Positions 5,711-13,084 of a stretch of 13,084 nucleotides of DNA are shown piece after piece. A program made the position numbers and the translations under genes. Under the pieces are notes generated by a model. That model was given only the letters and a program-made list of their open reading frames with translations. It was not told the origin of the DNA and ran no database searches. This stretch comes from RECO01 sp050485385 (lineage in GTDB: Bacteria > Pseudomonadota > Alphaproteobacteria > Geminicoccales > Geminicoccaceae). Within the stretch, counting starts at the first letter, position 1. Every line of letters begins with the position of its first letter. Where the stretch lies: assembly GCA_050485385.1 (NCBI GenBank), contig JBJHBG010000123.1, forward strand, positions 1 through 13,084, in the 5' to 3' direction.

Positions 5711-6867
5711 GCGGCTTCCACCAACTCGCCCAGGTGCGGCGCCACGGCCTCGGCGAAGCGCTGGCCCGTGAACATCTCGTGGTGGCGTGCCCCCTCGACC
5801 GTCAACCGGCGGGCGCCGCCGTGCGGCAGGACGTCGGCGGCACCGTGGGTGTGCCCCTGGCCCACCAACTCGTCGGCCGTGCCCTCGACGGTCAACAGGC
5901 GGACGCCGCGCAGCGCTTCCAACTCGACCCGACGCCCGGCGAAGGCGAGCGTGCCGCGGGCGAGCGCGTGCTGGCGATAGGCAACGGTGACCGTGTCGAG
6001 GAAGAGCTCGGCCGGCACGTCCTGGAGGCTGTGCAGGTCGCGGTGCTCGCGGGTGCGCTCGGCGGGGCGGCCGTCGGTCAGCTCGGCGAGCAGCCCGGCC
6101 TGGGCGCCGAGGTAGAGGGGGGCGTTGCCGAAGGCGTAGGCGACGAGCTGGAGCACGCCCGGATAGACCTGCCGGCCATGTCCGGGATAGCGGCTCGGTA
6201 CCGCCGTGGTGAGCTGCCCCTGCAAGGCCGCCATCGGTTGCAGGCGGAGGAACGTGGTCAAGGGGTGGCTACCCTCGCGCGTGTCGAAGGGGCCGGCCAG
6301 CAGCACCAGCGCTGCAGGCTTGCAGCCGGCGGCCGCCGCCAACGCGGCCCCCGCGACCACCGCCACCACCGATTGCGACAGCCCCACCACCACGGCCCCG
6401 GGCCCGGCCTCGACGATGGCACGCTCGACCGCCGCGACCTGATCGACGAGACCGAACGGACCGTCCGCCGCCGGGACCAGCCGCGCGTCCCGCCATTCCA
6501 GGGCGACGACCGGACGGTGCCGCAGGATGGCGGCCACGAGCGGGCTGGTGACGCCGGCAACGTAGCCCGAATAGGGCGGCACCAGGACCGCCGGCACGCG
6601 GTCGGCCCTTGCCGCCCGCAGCCGCCAAGCGGTAACGAACGGACCCATCGCCGTCGCCTGGGCATCGAAGGGGCCGGTGACGTCGGCCTGCACGAAGGCC
6701 GCGAGGTTGGCCTGGACGGGCTCCAGCGCGTCGACCAGACGGGCCGCGAGGTCGCTACCGGCGATCTGTAGCGGCAGGAACGAACGGGCGGGGCCGGTTG
6801 CCCAGCGCGAGGCATCCATCAAGGGCACCCAGAGCTGCCGTTGCCATTCGAGAAGCTGATAGAACAA
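5707..6867 (-). CDS. Polyhydroxyalkanoate-depolymerase-like (PhaZ family) alpha/beta hydrolase
   Basis: The 386-residue protein follows the plan of intracellular PHB depolymerases. An N-terminal FYQLLEWQRQL helix is followed by a VPPYSGY strand-loop and a VALEWRDARLVP segment. Then come AGPFDTRE (191-198), the YPGHGRQVYPG block (228-237), VEGTADELVGQGHTHGAAD (327-345; Asp332 as predicted acid) and GARHHEMFTG (359-368; His362 or His363). At the nucleophile, family members have Cys in a CQP context, whereas this protein has GLSQS with Ser164. The family hydrolyses stored PHA granules, but the substrate here is unproven given its divergence. The start is TTG: it is the only conventional start upstream of the first in-frame ATG and is needed to keep the conserved N-terminal helix. 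The gene overlaps the phosphatase start by 4 bp and begins 71 bp after alaS. Confidence 0.82.
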   Translation of the reverse strand: MFYQLLEWQRQLWVPLMDASRWATGPARSFLPLQIAGSDLAARLVDALEPVQANLAAFVQADVTGPFDAQATAMGPFVTAWRLRAARADRVPAVLVPPYSGYVAGVTSPLVAAILRHRPVVALEWRDARLVPAADGPFGLVDQVAAVERAIVEAGPGAVVVGLSQSVVAVVAGAALAAAAGCKPAALVLLAGPFDTREGSHPLTTFLRLQPMAALQGQLTTAVPSRYPGHGRQVYPGVLQLVAYAFGNAPLYLGAQAGLLAELTDGRPAERTREHRDLHSLQDVPAELFLDTVTVAYRQHALARGTLAFAGRRVELEALRGVRLLTVEGTADELVGQGHTHGAADVLPHGGARRLTVEGARHHEMFTGQRFAEAVAPHLGELVEAA

Positions 6868-6938
6868 GCGCCCATCCCAGGTGCGGAAACTGCCTTTGGT
6901 TGGCCCGCCCGCGACCTGCCGGCAAGCGTCTTCGACGA

Positions 6939-9590
6939 TCAGGCCGCACTCTGGAGCGCTGCATCGAGTGCCGCTTTCACTTCGGCCACGGCTGCGGCTG
7001 CCGCCTGGGCGTCCGGTCCGCCGCCTTGGGCGAAGTCCACCCGTCCGCCGCCGCCCTTTCCGCCCAAGGCGCCCACGCCGGCGCGCACCAAGTCGACCGC
7101 GCTGACGCGCCCGGTCAGATCCGGCGTCACGGCGACGACGATGGCGGCCTTGCCGTCGACCCCGCTCACCACCAGCGCCACGCCGGAGCCGAGCTGCTGC
7201 TTGAGCTGATCGGCGATGCCGCGCAGGTCCTTGGCCGGCACGCCGTCCAGCGTGCGGGCGGCGAGCTTGATGCCGGCCACCTCCTCGATCCCGCCGCCGG
7301 TATCGCCCGTGGCGAGCTTCTGCCGCGCGTCGGCCAGCTCGCGTTCCAGCTTGCGGCGCTCGTCCAACAGCGCCTCCAGCCGGCCCGGCAGCTCCGCGGG
7401 CGTCACTTTGAGGATATCGGCGGAGCGGCGGAGCAGCCCTTCCTCCTCGTGGAAGGCGCCGAGCGCCGCCGCACCGGTCAGGCCCTCGATGCGACGCACA
7501 CCGGCGGCGACGGCACTCTCGCTCGCGACCTTCATCACGGCGACGTCGCCCGTGCGCGCCGCGTGGGTGCCGCCGCAAAGCTCCATCGAGTAGGTCTTGC
7601 CCTCCGCTGTGGCACCCATGGTGACCACCCGCACCTCGTCGCCGTACTTCTCGCCGAACAGCGCCATCGCACCGGCGGCGACGGCGTCCTCTTGCGCCAT
7701 GATCCGCGTCTCGACGGCAGCGTTCTGGCGGACGAAGGCGTTGACCTCGTCCTCGATGGCGAGGAGCGTCGCCGCGTCGATCGGCTTCGGATGACTGAAG
7801 TCGAAGCGCAGGCGGTCGGGCGCTACCAGCGAGCCGCGCTGGGCCACGTGGCCACCCAGATGGCCGCGCAGGGCCGCATGCAGGAGGTGTGTCGCCGAGT
7901 GGGCGCGGCGCAGGCCGTCGCGGCGCTCAGCGTCGACCACCAACTCGGCGGTGTCGCCGCGCCGCAACTCGCCCGCTTCGACGCGGCCCCGGTGCAGCCA
8001 GAGATCGCCCGCCGCTTTGGTGGTGTCCTCGACCGCAAAGCGGCCGTCCGCCGTGACGATCGTACCCCGGTCGCCCTGCTGGCCGCCGCTCTCCGCATAG
8101 AAGGGCGTTTGGTTGGTGAGGACGACGCCCTCGGTGCCGGCCCCAAGGGTGCGCACCTCGCGGCCGTCCTGCACCAACGCCACCACGACGGCTTCCGCGC
8201 GCGTCGTCGCGTAGCCGAGGAACTCGGTGGCGCCCTGGCGTTCGCGCAGGTCGAACCAGAGACCCTCGACCGCCGCGTCGCCCGAGCCCTTCCAGCTCGC
8301 CCGCGCCGCCGCCTTCTGCTCGGCCATGGCGGCATCGAAGCCGGCAAGGTCGACGCCGATGCCCTTGGCGCGCAGGGCGTCCTGCGTCAGATCGAGCGGA
8401 AATCCGTAGGTGTCGTACAGCTTGAAGGCGACCTCGCCCGCCAGCTCGTCGCCGCCCGCCATGGTCTCGGTCGCTTCGTCGAGCAGGCGGAGGCCGCGTT
8501 CCAACGTGCGGCGGAAGTTGGTTTCCTCCAGCTTCAGCACCTCGGTGATGGTCGCCTCGGCGCGAACCAGCTCCGGAAAGGCTTGGCCCATCTCGCGCAC
8601 GAGTGTCGGCACCATGCGGTGCAGCAGCGGCGCCTCGGCGCCCAGAAGCTGCGCGTGGCGCATGCCGCGGCGCATGATCCGCCGAAGCACGTAGCCCCTG
8701 CCCTCGGCGGACGGCATCACGCCGTCGGCCACCAGGAAGGAGGCGGCGCGCAGGTGGTCGGCGATGACCTTGTGCGACGGTGCTGCCGCCCCTTCCGCAG
8801 GCGTGCCGGTCAGGTGTCGGCTCTCGGCGATCAGCGCCTGGAAGAGGTCGATGTCGTAGTTGTCGTGCTTGCCCTGGAGCACGGCGGCGATGCGCTCGAG
8901 GCCCATGCCGGTGTCGATCGACGGGCGCGGCAGGTCGACGCGCTCGTCCTTCGTCACCTGCTCGAACTGCATGAAGACCAGGTTCCAGATCTCGATGAAC
9001 CGGTCGCCGTCCTCGTCCGGGCTGCCGGGCGGGCCGCCGGGAATGTCGGGGCCGTGGTCGAAGAAGATCTCGGAGCACGGTCCGCACGGGCCGGTTTCGC
9101 CCATCGCCCAGAAATTGTCGGAGGTGGGGATGCGGAGGATGCGTTCGTCGCCGAGCCCGGCGATCTTCTTCCACAAGGCTGCCGCGTCCTCGTCCTCGGC
9201 GTAGACCGTGACGAGCAAGCGCTCCTTGGGCAGCCCGAATTCCTTGGTCACCAGCCGCCAAGCCAGCTCGATCGCCCGTTCTTTGAAGTAATCGCCGAAG
9301 GAAAAATTCCCCAACATCTCGAAAAACGTATGATGCCGTGCAGTGTAACCGACGTTGTCGAGGTCGTTATGCTTACCGCCGGCACGCACGCATTTTTGCG
9401 AGGTGACGGCGGTGCGGTATTCGCGGTGCTCGATGCCGGTAAAGACGTTCTTGAACTGCACCATGCCGGCGTTGGTGAAGAGCAGCGTCGGGTCGTTGTG
9501 CGGGACGAGCGACGACGAGGCGACGACCTCGTGCCCTTCCTTGGCGAAATAGTCGAGGAACGCGCTGCGGATGGCGTTGACGCTGGCCAT
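6939..9590 (-). CDS. alaS: Alanine--tRNA ligase
   Basis: This is the class II synthetase that charges tRNA-Ala and edits Ser/Gly mischarging. The 883-residue product has all the expected parts. The catalytic core starts with AIRSAFLDYFAKEGH and carries motif 2 in ARHHTFFEMLGNFSFGDYF (about 84-102). A tRNA-recognition helical region follows. The editing domain has the zinc site His564 and His568 (HSATH) plus Cys672 and His676 (CGGTH). A coiled-coil linker lies at about 735-760, and the C-Ala domain contains GGKGGGGRVDFAQGGG (843-858). The length is close to the E. coli enzyme. The ATG is 24 bp after the recA stop, with no terminator visible between, so recA and alaS are probably cotranscribed, an order common in alphaproteobacteria. 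The ribosome-binding site is weak. Confidence 0.99.
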   Translation of the reverse strand: MASVNAIRSAFLDYFAKEGHEVVASSSLVPHNDPTLLFTNAGMVQFKNVFTGIEHREYRTAVTSQKCVRAGGKHNDLDNVGYTARHHTFFEMLGNFSFGDYFKERAIELAWRLVTKEFGLPKERLLVTVYAEDEDAAALWKKIAGLGDERILRIPTSDNFWAMGETGPCGPCSEIFFDHGPDIPGGPPGSPDEDGDRFIEIWNLVFMQFEQVTKDERVDLPRPSIDTGMGLERIAAVLQGKHDNYDIDLFQALIAESRHLTGTPAEGAAAPSHKVIADHLRAASFLVADGVMPSAEGRGYVLRRIMRRGMRHAQLLGAEAPLLHRMVPTLVREMGQAFPELVRAEATITEVLKLEETNFRRTLERGLRLLDEATETMAGGDELAGEVAFKLYDTYGFPLDLTQDALRAKGIGVDLAGFDAAMAEQKAAARASWKGSGDAAVEGLWFDLRERQGATEFLGYATTRAEAVVVALVQDGREVRTLGAGTEGVVLTNQTPFYAESGGQQGDRGTIVTADGRFAVEDTTKAAGDLWLHRGRVEAGELRRGDTAELVVDAERRDGLRRAHSATHLLHAALRGHLGGHVAQRGSLVAPDRLRFDFSHPKPIDAATLLAIEDEVNAFVRQNAAVETRIMAQEDAVAAGAMALFGEKYGDEVRVVTMGATAEGKTYSMELCGGTHAARTGDVAVMKVASESAVAAGVRRIEGLTGAAALGAFHEEEGLLRRSADILKVTPAELPGRLEALLDERRKLERELADARQKLATGDTGGGIEEVAGIKLAARTLDGVPAKDLRGIADQLKQQLGSGVALVVSGVDGKAAIVVAVTPDLTGRVSAVDLVRAGVGALGGKGGGGRVDFAQGGGPDAQAAAAAVAEVKAALDAALQSAA

Positions 9591-9614
9591 GGGGTGGCTC
9601 GGACTCCGAAAGGA

Positions 9615-10673
<1,059 letters not shown>

Positions 10674-10695
10674 GGGACGACTCGCGGCTGGGGAA

Positions 10696-10729
10696 CGATG
10701 CGGCGTTATAGCGAGCGCATCGCCGATGC
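10696..10729. repeat. Three copies of a CGATGC hexamer around the recA -10 region
   Basis: CGATGC occurs at 10696-10701 and 10724-10729, and its reverse complement GCATCG at 10717-10722. The last two form a perfect 13-bp inverted repeat with a 1-base centre. The first and the inverted copy flank the TATAAC -10-like hexamer symmetrically at a distance of 15 nt. This could be an operator, or just chance in GC-rich DNA. Confidence 0.4.
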
Positions 10730-10731
10730 AA
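10705..10731 (-). promoter_or_regulatory. Putative recA promoter
   Basis: On the minus strand, TATAAC (10710-10705) resembles a sigma-70 -10 box, and TTGCAT (10731-10726) is a possible -35 with a 15-nt spacer, which is shorter than ideal. The element lies within the 119-bp gap between the membrane-protein gene and recA, with the -10 about 31 bp before the ATG. It is plausible because recA normally has its own promoter. Confidence 0.45.
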
Positions 10732-10792
10732 CAGGGGCAGCCGTGCCGCTTCGCGAAGCCACGGCCGCGGTGGTCGGCGGCAACGGACCCGG

Positions 10793-11371
10793 CTAGGGCA
10801 CCGGCGTTACCGGGCAGAGCCGAGCGATGGCGGACAGATCGCAGAGGGTGACGACCGCGACATCTTCGCAAGCTTCGAACGAGAGGCCGCCGGGCAGCCA
10901 CCACCAGAACGCGACGAAGGCGACATAGACGCCCAGGAACACCAAGGTCGCCAGATGACGCAACGGCGTGTAGCCGCGCCAGCCGAACCACGTTCCGGTC
11001 CATCGCATCCCGCCGTCGCTGGCATAGTGCGAGTCCACCGCGCGGTTGCGGCAGAAGTCGACGGCGTGGCGGATGTAGGCCGTCACCAACAACTCCAGAA
11101 AGACGAAGCACCCGGCGGTGACGATGCCCAAGGCCTGGAACAGCCAGATGGCGCCGGCGACGCTGCACGGGTCGAACTGGCTGAGGGCGAGGACGATGCC
11201 GATCGACAGGGTGAAGAAGACCGGCACCATCAAGAAGCGGAGGTTGCTGTAGTGGTGCACCGCCGCGTGCGCGGCGTAGAACCCGGCCGTGTCGTCGAGG
11301 TAGAGGAACCGCGGCGGCGGCGGTTCCGCCGGTGCCGGCCCCCGCCGCCCGGAACCCAAGCCCGGGATCAC
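10793..11371 (-). CDS. Hypothetical membrane protein with three predicted helices
   Basis: I do not recognise this 192-residue protein. A proline-rich N-terminal segment (residues 11-20) is followed by three hydrophobic stretches at about 46-64, 71-95 and 138-160, the last ending in FWWWLP. A soluble loop between helices 2 and 3 contains several Arg, His and Trp residues, and the short C-terminal tail has three cysteines (168, 177, 186). An inner-membrane location is likely. The GTG start overlaps the htpG stop (GTGA, 4 bp) and has only a weak ribosome-binding site, so it is probably translated by ribosomes finishing htpG. An alternative is a later start within the helix-1 region, but the overlap and the intact proline-rich leader favour the GTG at 11371. 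Its role is unknown. Confidence 0.75.
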   Translation of the reverse strand: MIPGLGSGRRGPAPAEPPPPRFLYLDDTAGFYAAHAAVHHYSNLRFLMVPVFFTLSIGIVLALSQFDPCSVAGAIWLFQALGIVTAGCFVFLELLVTAYIRHAVDFCRNRAVDSHYASDGGMRWTGTWFGWRGYTPLRHLATLVFLGVYVAFVAFWWWLPGGLSFEACEDVAVVTLCDLSAIARLCPVTPVP

Positions 11372-13084
11372 CTCGCGGCCGGCGCCAGGCTCGCCTGCAA
11401 CAGCCGGCCCATCCGACGGGCGAAGCCGCCGGGATCGGGCAGGGGCTCGCCTTCGACGACGCGGGCTTGGTCGAGCAGCAGGCGGGCCAGCTCGTCGACG
11501 CGCTCGGCGTCCGTCTCCGATGCTTCCGCCATGGCTTTGATGAGGGGATGGGTCGCGTTCACCTCCAGGATGCGGCCGCCGAGGGCGCCGAGCTGCTTGT
11601 GCTGCTTCAAGAAGCGCTCGAAGCGCAGATCGAAGCCGCCCTCGTCGGCGACGAGGCAGACGGCGCTCTCGGTCAGTCGCTTGGAGCGACGGACGTCCTT
11701 CACCGCGTCCTGCAGGGCGAGCTTCATCCGGGCCAGCAGGCGGTCGAGCGCCGGATCGTCGGCGGCAGGCTCGTCCGCCGCCGCCTCGCCGCCCTCGATC
11801 GTCGAGAGGTCCACCGCGTCGCGGGTGAGCGACTTGAAGGGCTTGCCCTCGAAGCCGTCCGTCACCGGCAGCCAGAAGTCGTCGATGGCGTCGGTCAAGA
11901 GCAGCACCTCCACGCCCTTGGCCCGCGCCTGCTCCAGCTGCGGGCTGCCCTTCAGCGCCTCGACGTTGTCGCCGGAGATGGTCAGGATGGCGTCCTGGCC
12001 GGGCTTCATGCGGGCGACGTACTCCTCGAGGCCGACCCAGCCGTCGGTGGCGGTCGAGCGGAAGCGGGCGAGCTTCACCAGTCGCTCGCGGTTCGCCTGA
12101 TCCTCGTACATCCCCTCCTTCAAGACGGCGCCGAACGCCTCCCAGAAGGCCAGATAGTCGGGATTGCCGTCCTCTTTCGGCAGCTTGGCGATGCGCTCCA
12201 ACTCGTCGAGCACGCGCTTGACGAGCCCTTGGTGCATCTTCGCGACGACGGCGTTGCGTTGCAGCGTCTCGCGGCTGACGTTGAGTTGCAGGTCGTCGCT
12301 GTCGACCACGCCGGCGACGAAGCGCAGATAGCGGGGCAACAGCTCGTCGAGCTGCTCGGTGATGAACACGCGCCGCACGTAGAGCTTCACGCCGTGCCGG
12401 CGGTGGGCATCGTAGAGGTCGAACGGCGCCATCGACGGCACGAACAGGAGCCCCGTATAGCTCAAGAGCCCTTCGACGGCGAAGTGCAGACGGGCGAAGG
12501 GCTGATCGAAGGCGTGCGCGCTGTGATGGTAGAACTCGGTGTATTGCTCCTCGGTAATCTCGCTCTTCGGCCGCCGCCAAAGCGCACTCGCGGTGTTGAT
12601 CTGCTCGACCTCGCCGCTCTGGGCACCGGGCGTTTCGCCGGGGGCGCCGAGCCGGATCGGAAAGGCGACGTGGTCGGAGTAGGTGCGCACGAGCTCCTTC
12701 AGCTTGGCGGCCTGGAGGAACTCCTTGGCGTCGTCCTTCAGCTTGAGGACCACGGCGGTGCCGCGCTCGACCAGCACGTCCGTCTCGTCGAGGGTGAAGC
12801 CGGAGCGGCCGTCGGAGCGCCAGACCCAGGTGCTCTCCTGGCCGGCCTTCCGGGAGAACACCGCCACCTCGTCGGCGACCATGAACGCAGCGTAGAAGCC
12901 GACGCCGAACTTGCCGATGAGCTGGCTGTCGGACTTGGCATCGCCGCTCAGGGTCTCCAGAAACTGGGCGGTACCGGAACGGGCGACGGTGCCGAGATGG
13001 CTCGCCAGTTCGTCCTTGGTCATGCCGATGCCGTCGTCGGCGACGGTGAGCGTGCCCTTGGCCGCGTCGGCGACGATCCGGATC
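11368..13084 (-). CDS. htpG: Molecular chaperone HtpG (Hsp90 family), N-terminus cut by the window
   Basis: HtpG is the bacterial Hsp90, an ATP-driven dimeric cytosolic chaperone that remodels client proteins with the DnaK system. The window shows 571 residues; about 50-60 N-terminal ones, including the catalytic Glu helix, lie beyond the right edge. In the visible ATPase domain are DDGIGM (the ATP-binding Asp loop), the lid region GTVARSGT and the GKFGVGFYAAFMVADEV motif. The middle domain contains YVRRVFITEQLDELLPRYL and the Hsp90 hallmark NVSRETLQRN. The C-terminal dimerisation domain follows and ends LLQASLAPAAR. The frame is intact throughout. The stop codon overlaps the start of the membrane-protein gene by 4 bp. 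The promoter is outside the window, so heat-shock control cannot be judged. Confidence 0.98.
   Translation of the reverse strand, partial: IRIVADAAKGTLTVADDGIGMTKDELASHLGTVARSGTAQFLETLSGDAKSDSQLIGKFGVGFYAAFMVADEVAVFSRKAGQESTWVWRSDGRSGFTLDETDVLVERGTAVVLKLKDDAKEFLQAAKLKELVRTYSDHVAFPIRLGAPGETPGAQSGEVEQINTASALWRRPKSEITEEQYTEFYHHSAHAFDQPFARLHFAVEGLLSYTGLLFVPSMAPFDLYDAHRRHGVKLYVRRVFITEQLDELLPRYLRFVAGVVDSDDLQLNVSRETLQRNAVVAKMHQGLVKRVLDELERIAKLPKEDGNPDYLAFWEAFGAVLKEGMYEDQANRERLVKLARFRSTATDGWVGLEEYVARMKPGQDAILTISGDNVEALKGSPQLEQARAKGVEVLLLTDAIDDFWLPVTDGFEGKPFKSLTRDAVDLSTIEGGEAAADEPAADDPALDRLLARMKLALQDAVKDVRRSKRLTESAVCLVADEGGFDLRFERFLKQHKQLGALGGRILEVNATHPLIKAMAEASETDAERVDELARLLLDQARVVEGEPLPDPGGFARRMGRLLQASLAPAAR

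Noticed and set aside
7012..7066. Glycine-rich low-complexity stretch near the end of alaS
   Set aside because: It encodes the conserved glycine-rich motif of the C-Ala/DHHA1 domain and is normal for alanyl-tRNA synthetase.
7842..7853. Perfect 12-bp palindrome GGCCACGTGGCC, a possible third parS site
   Set aside because: It shares only the central CCACGTGG. The outer GTTT/AAAC arms of parS are missing, and it lies within conserved alaS coding sequence.
10674..11168. N-terminal extension of RecA by 165 codons
   Set aside because: The RecA family begins at the ATG at 10673. The upstream frame overlaps the membrane-protein gene in another frame and is not RecA-like.

Overview
The window is gene-dense, very GC-rich chromosomal DNA from a bacterium, most likely an alphaproteobacterium. 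Three things suggest this: a recA-alaS pair in tandem, a small DUF6489-type protein directly ahead of mnmE, and alphaproteobacterial-type RecA and MnmE sequences. A placement in or near Rhodospirillales is inference only. No phage, insertion sequence, CRISPR array, tRNA or rRNA gene was seen. The genes are mostly housekeeping, but some arrangements merit attention.

Layout from left to right. (1) Positions 2-1222, plus strand: the 3' part of a gene whose product ends in a cyclic-nucleotide-binding domain, probably the cytoplasmic tail of a CPA1-type cation:proton antiporter. (2) Positions 1197-1248: two near-identical 18-bp perfect palindromes with the parS core GTTTCACGTGAAAC, centres 34 bp apart. 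One lies in the last codons of the antiporter gene and the other touches the mnmE stop codon. These are predicted ParB binding sites. (3) Positions 1249-13084, minus strand only: eleven genes in one direction. In transcription order they are htpG (cut by the window edge), a 3-helix membrane protein, recA, alaS, a PHA-depolymerase-like hydrolase, a low-molecular-weight protein phosphatase, a fructosamine-kinase family protein, radC, a MaoC-type hydratase, a DUF6489-type protein and mnmE.

Overlaps suggest translational coupling in several places: htpG to membrane protein (GTGA), hydrolase to phosphatase (ATGA), phosphatase to sugar kinase (8 bp) and DUF6489 to mnmE (11 bp). The larger gaps lie before recA (119 bp, holding a promoter-like element with a repeated hexamer), before the MaoC gene (123 bp from its preferred start, with a promoter-like element), before radC (64 bp), before the hydrolase (71 bp) and before DUF6489 (70 bp). 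No gene-free stretch exceeds 300 bp.

Functional themes are: genome maintenance and segregation (recA, radC, parS), translation (alaS, mnmE), protein quality and repair (htpG; the phosphatase and sugar kinase as a probable protein-deglycation pair) and possible polyhydroxyalkanoate metabolism (the depolymerase-like protein and the MaoC hydratase). I did not find a wholly new system. The most interesting items are the twin parS sites next to mnmE, the three-gene coupled hydrolase-phosphatase-sugar kinase set, and the Cys-to-Ser change at the predicted nucleophile of the depolymerase-like protein.
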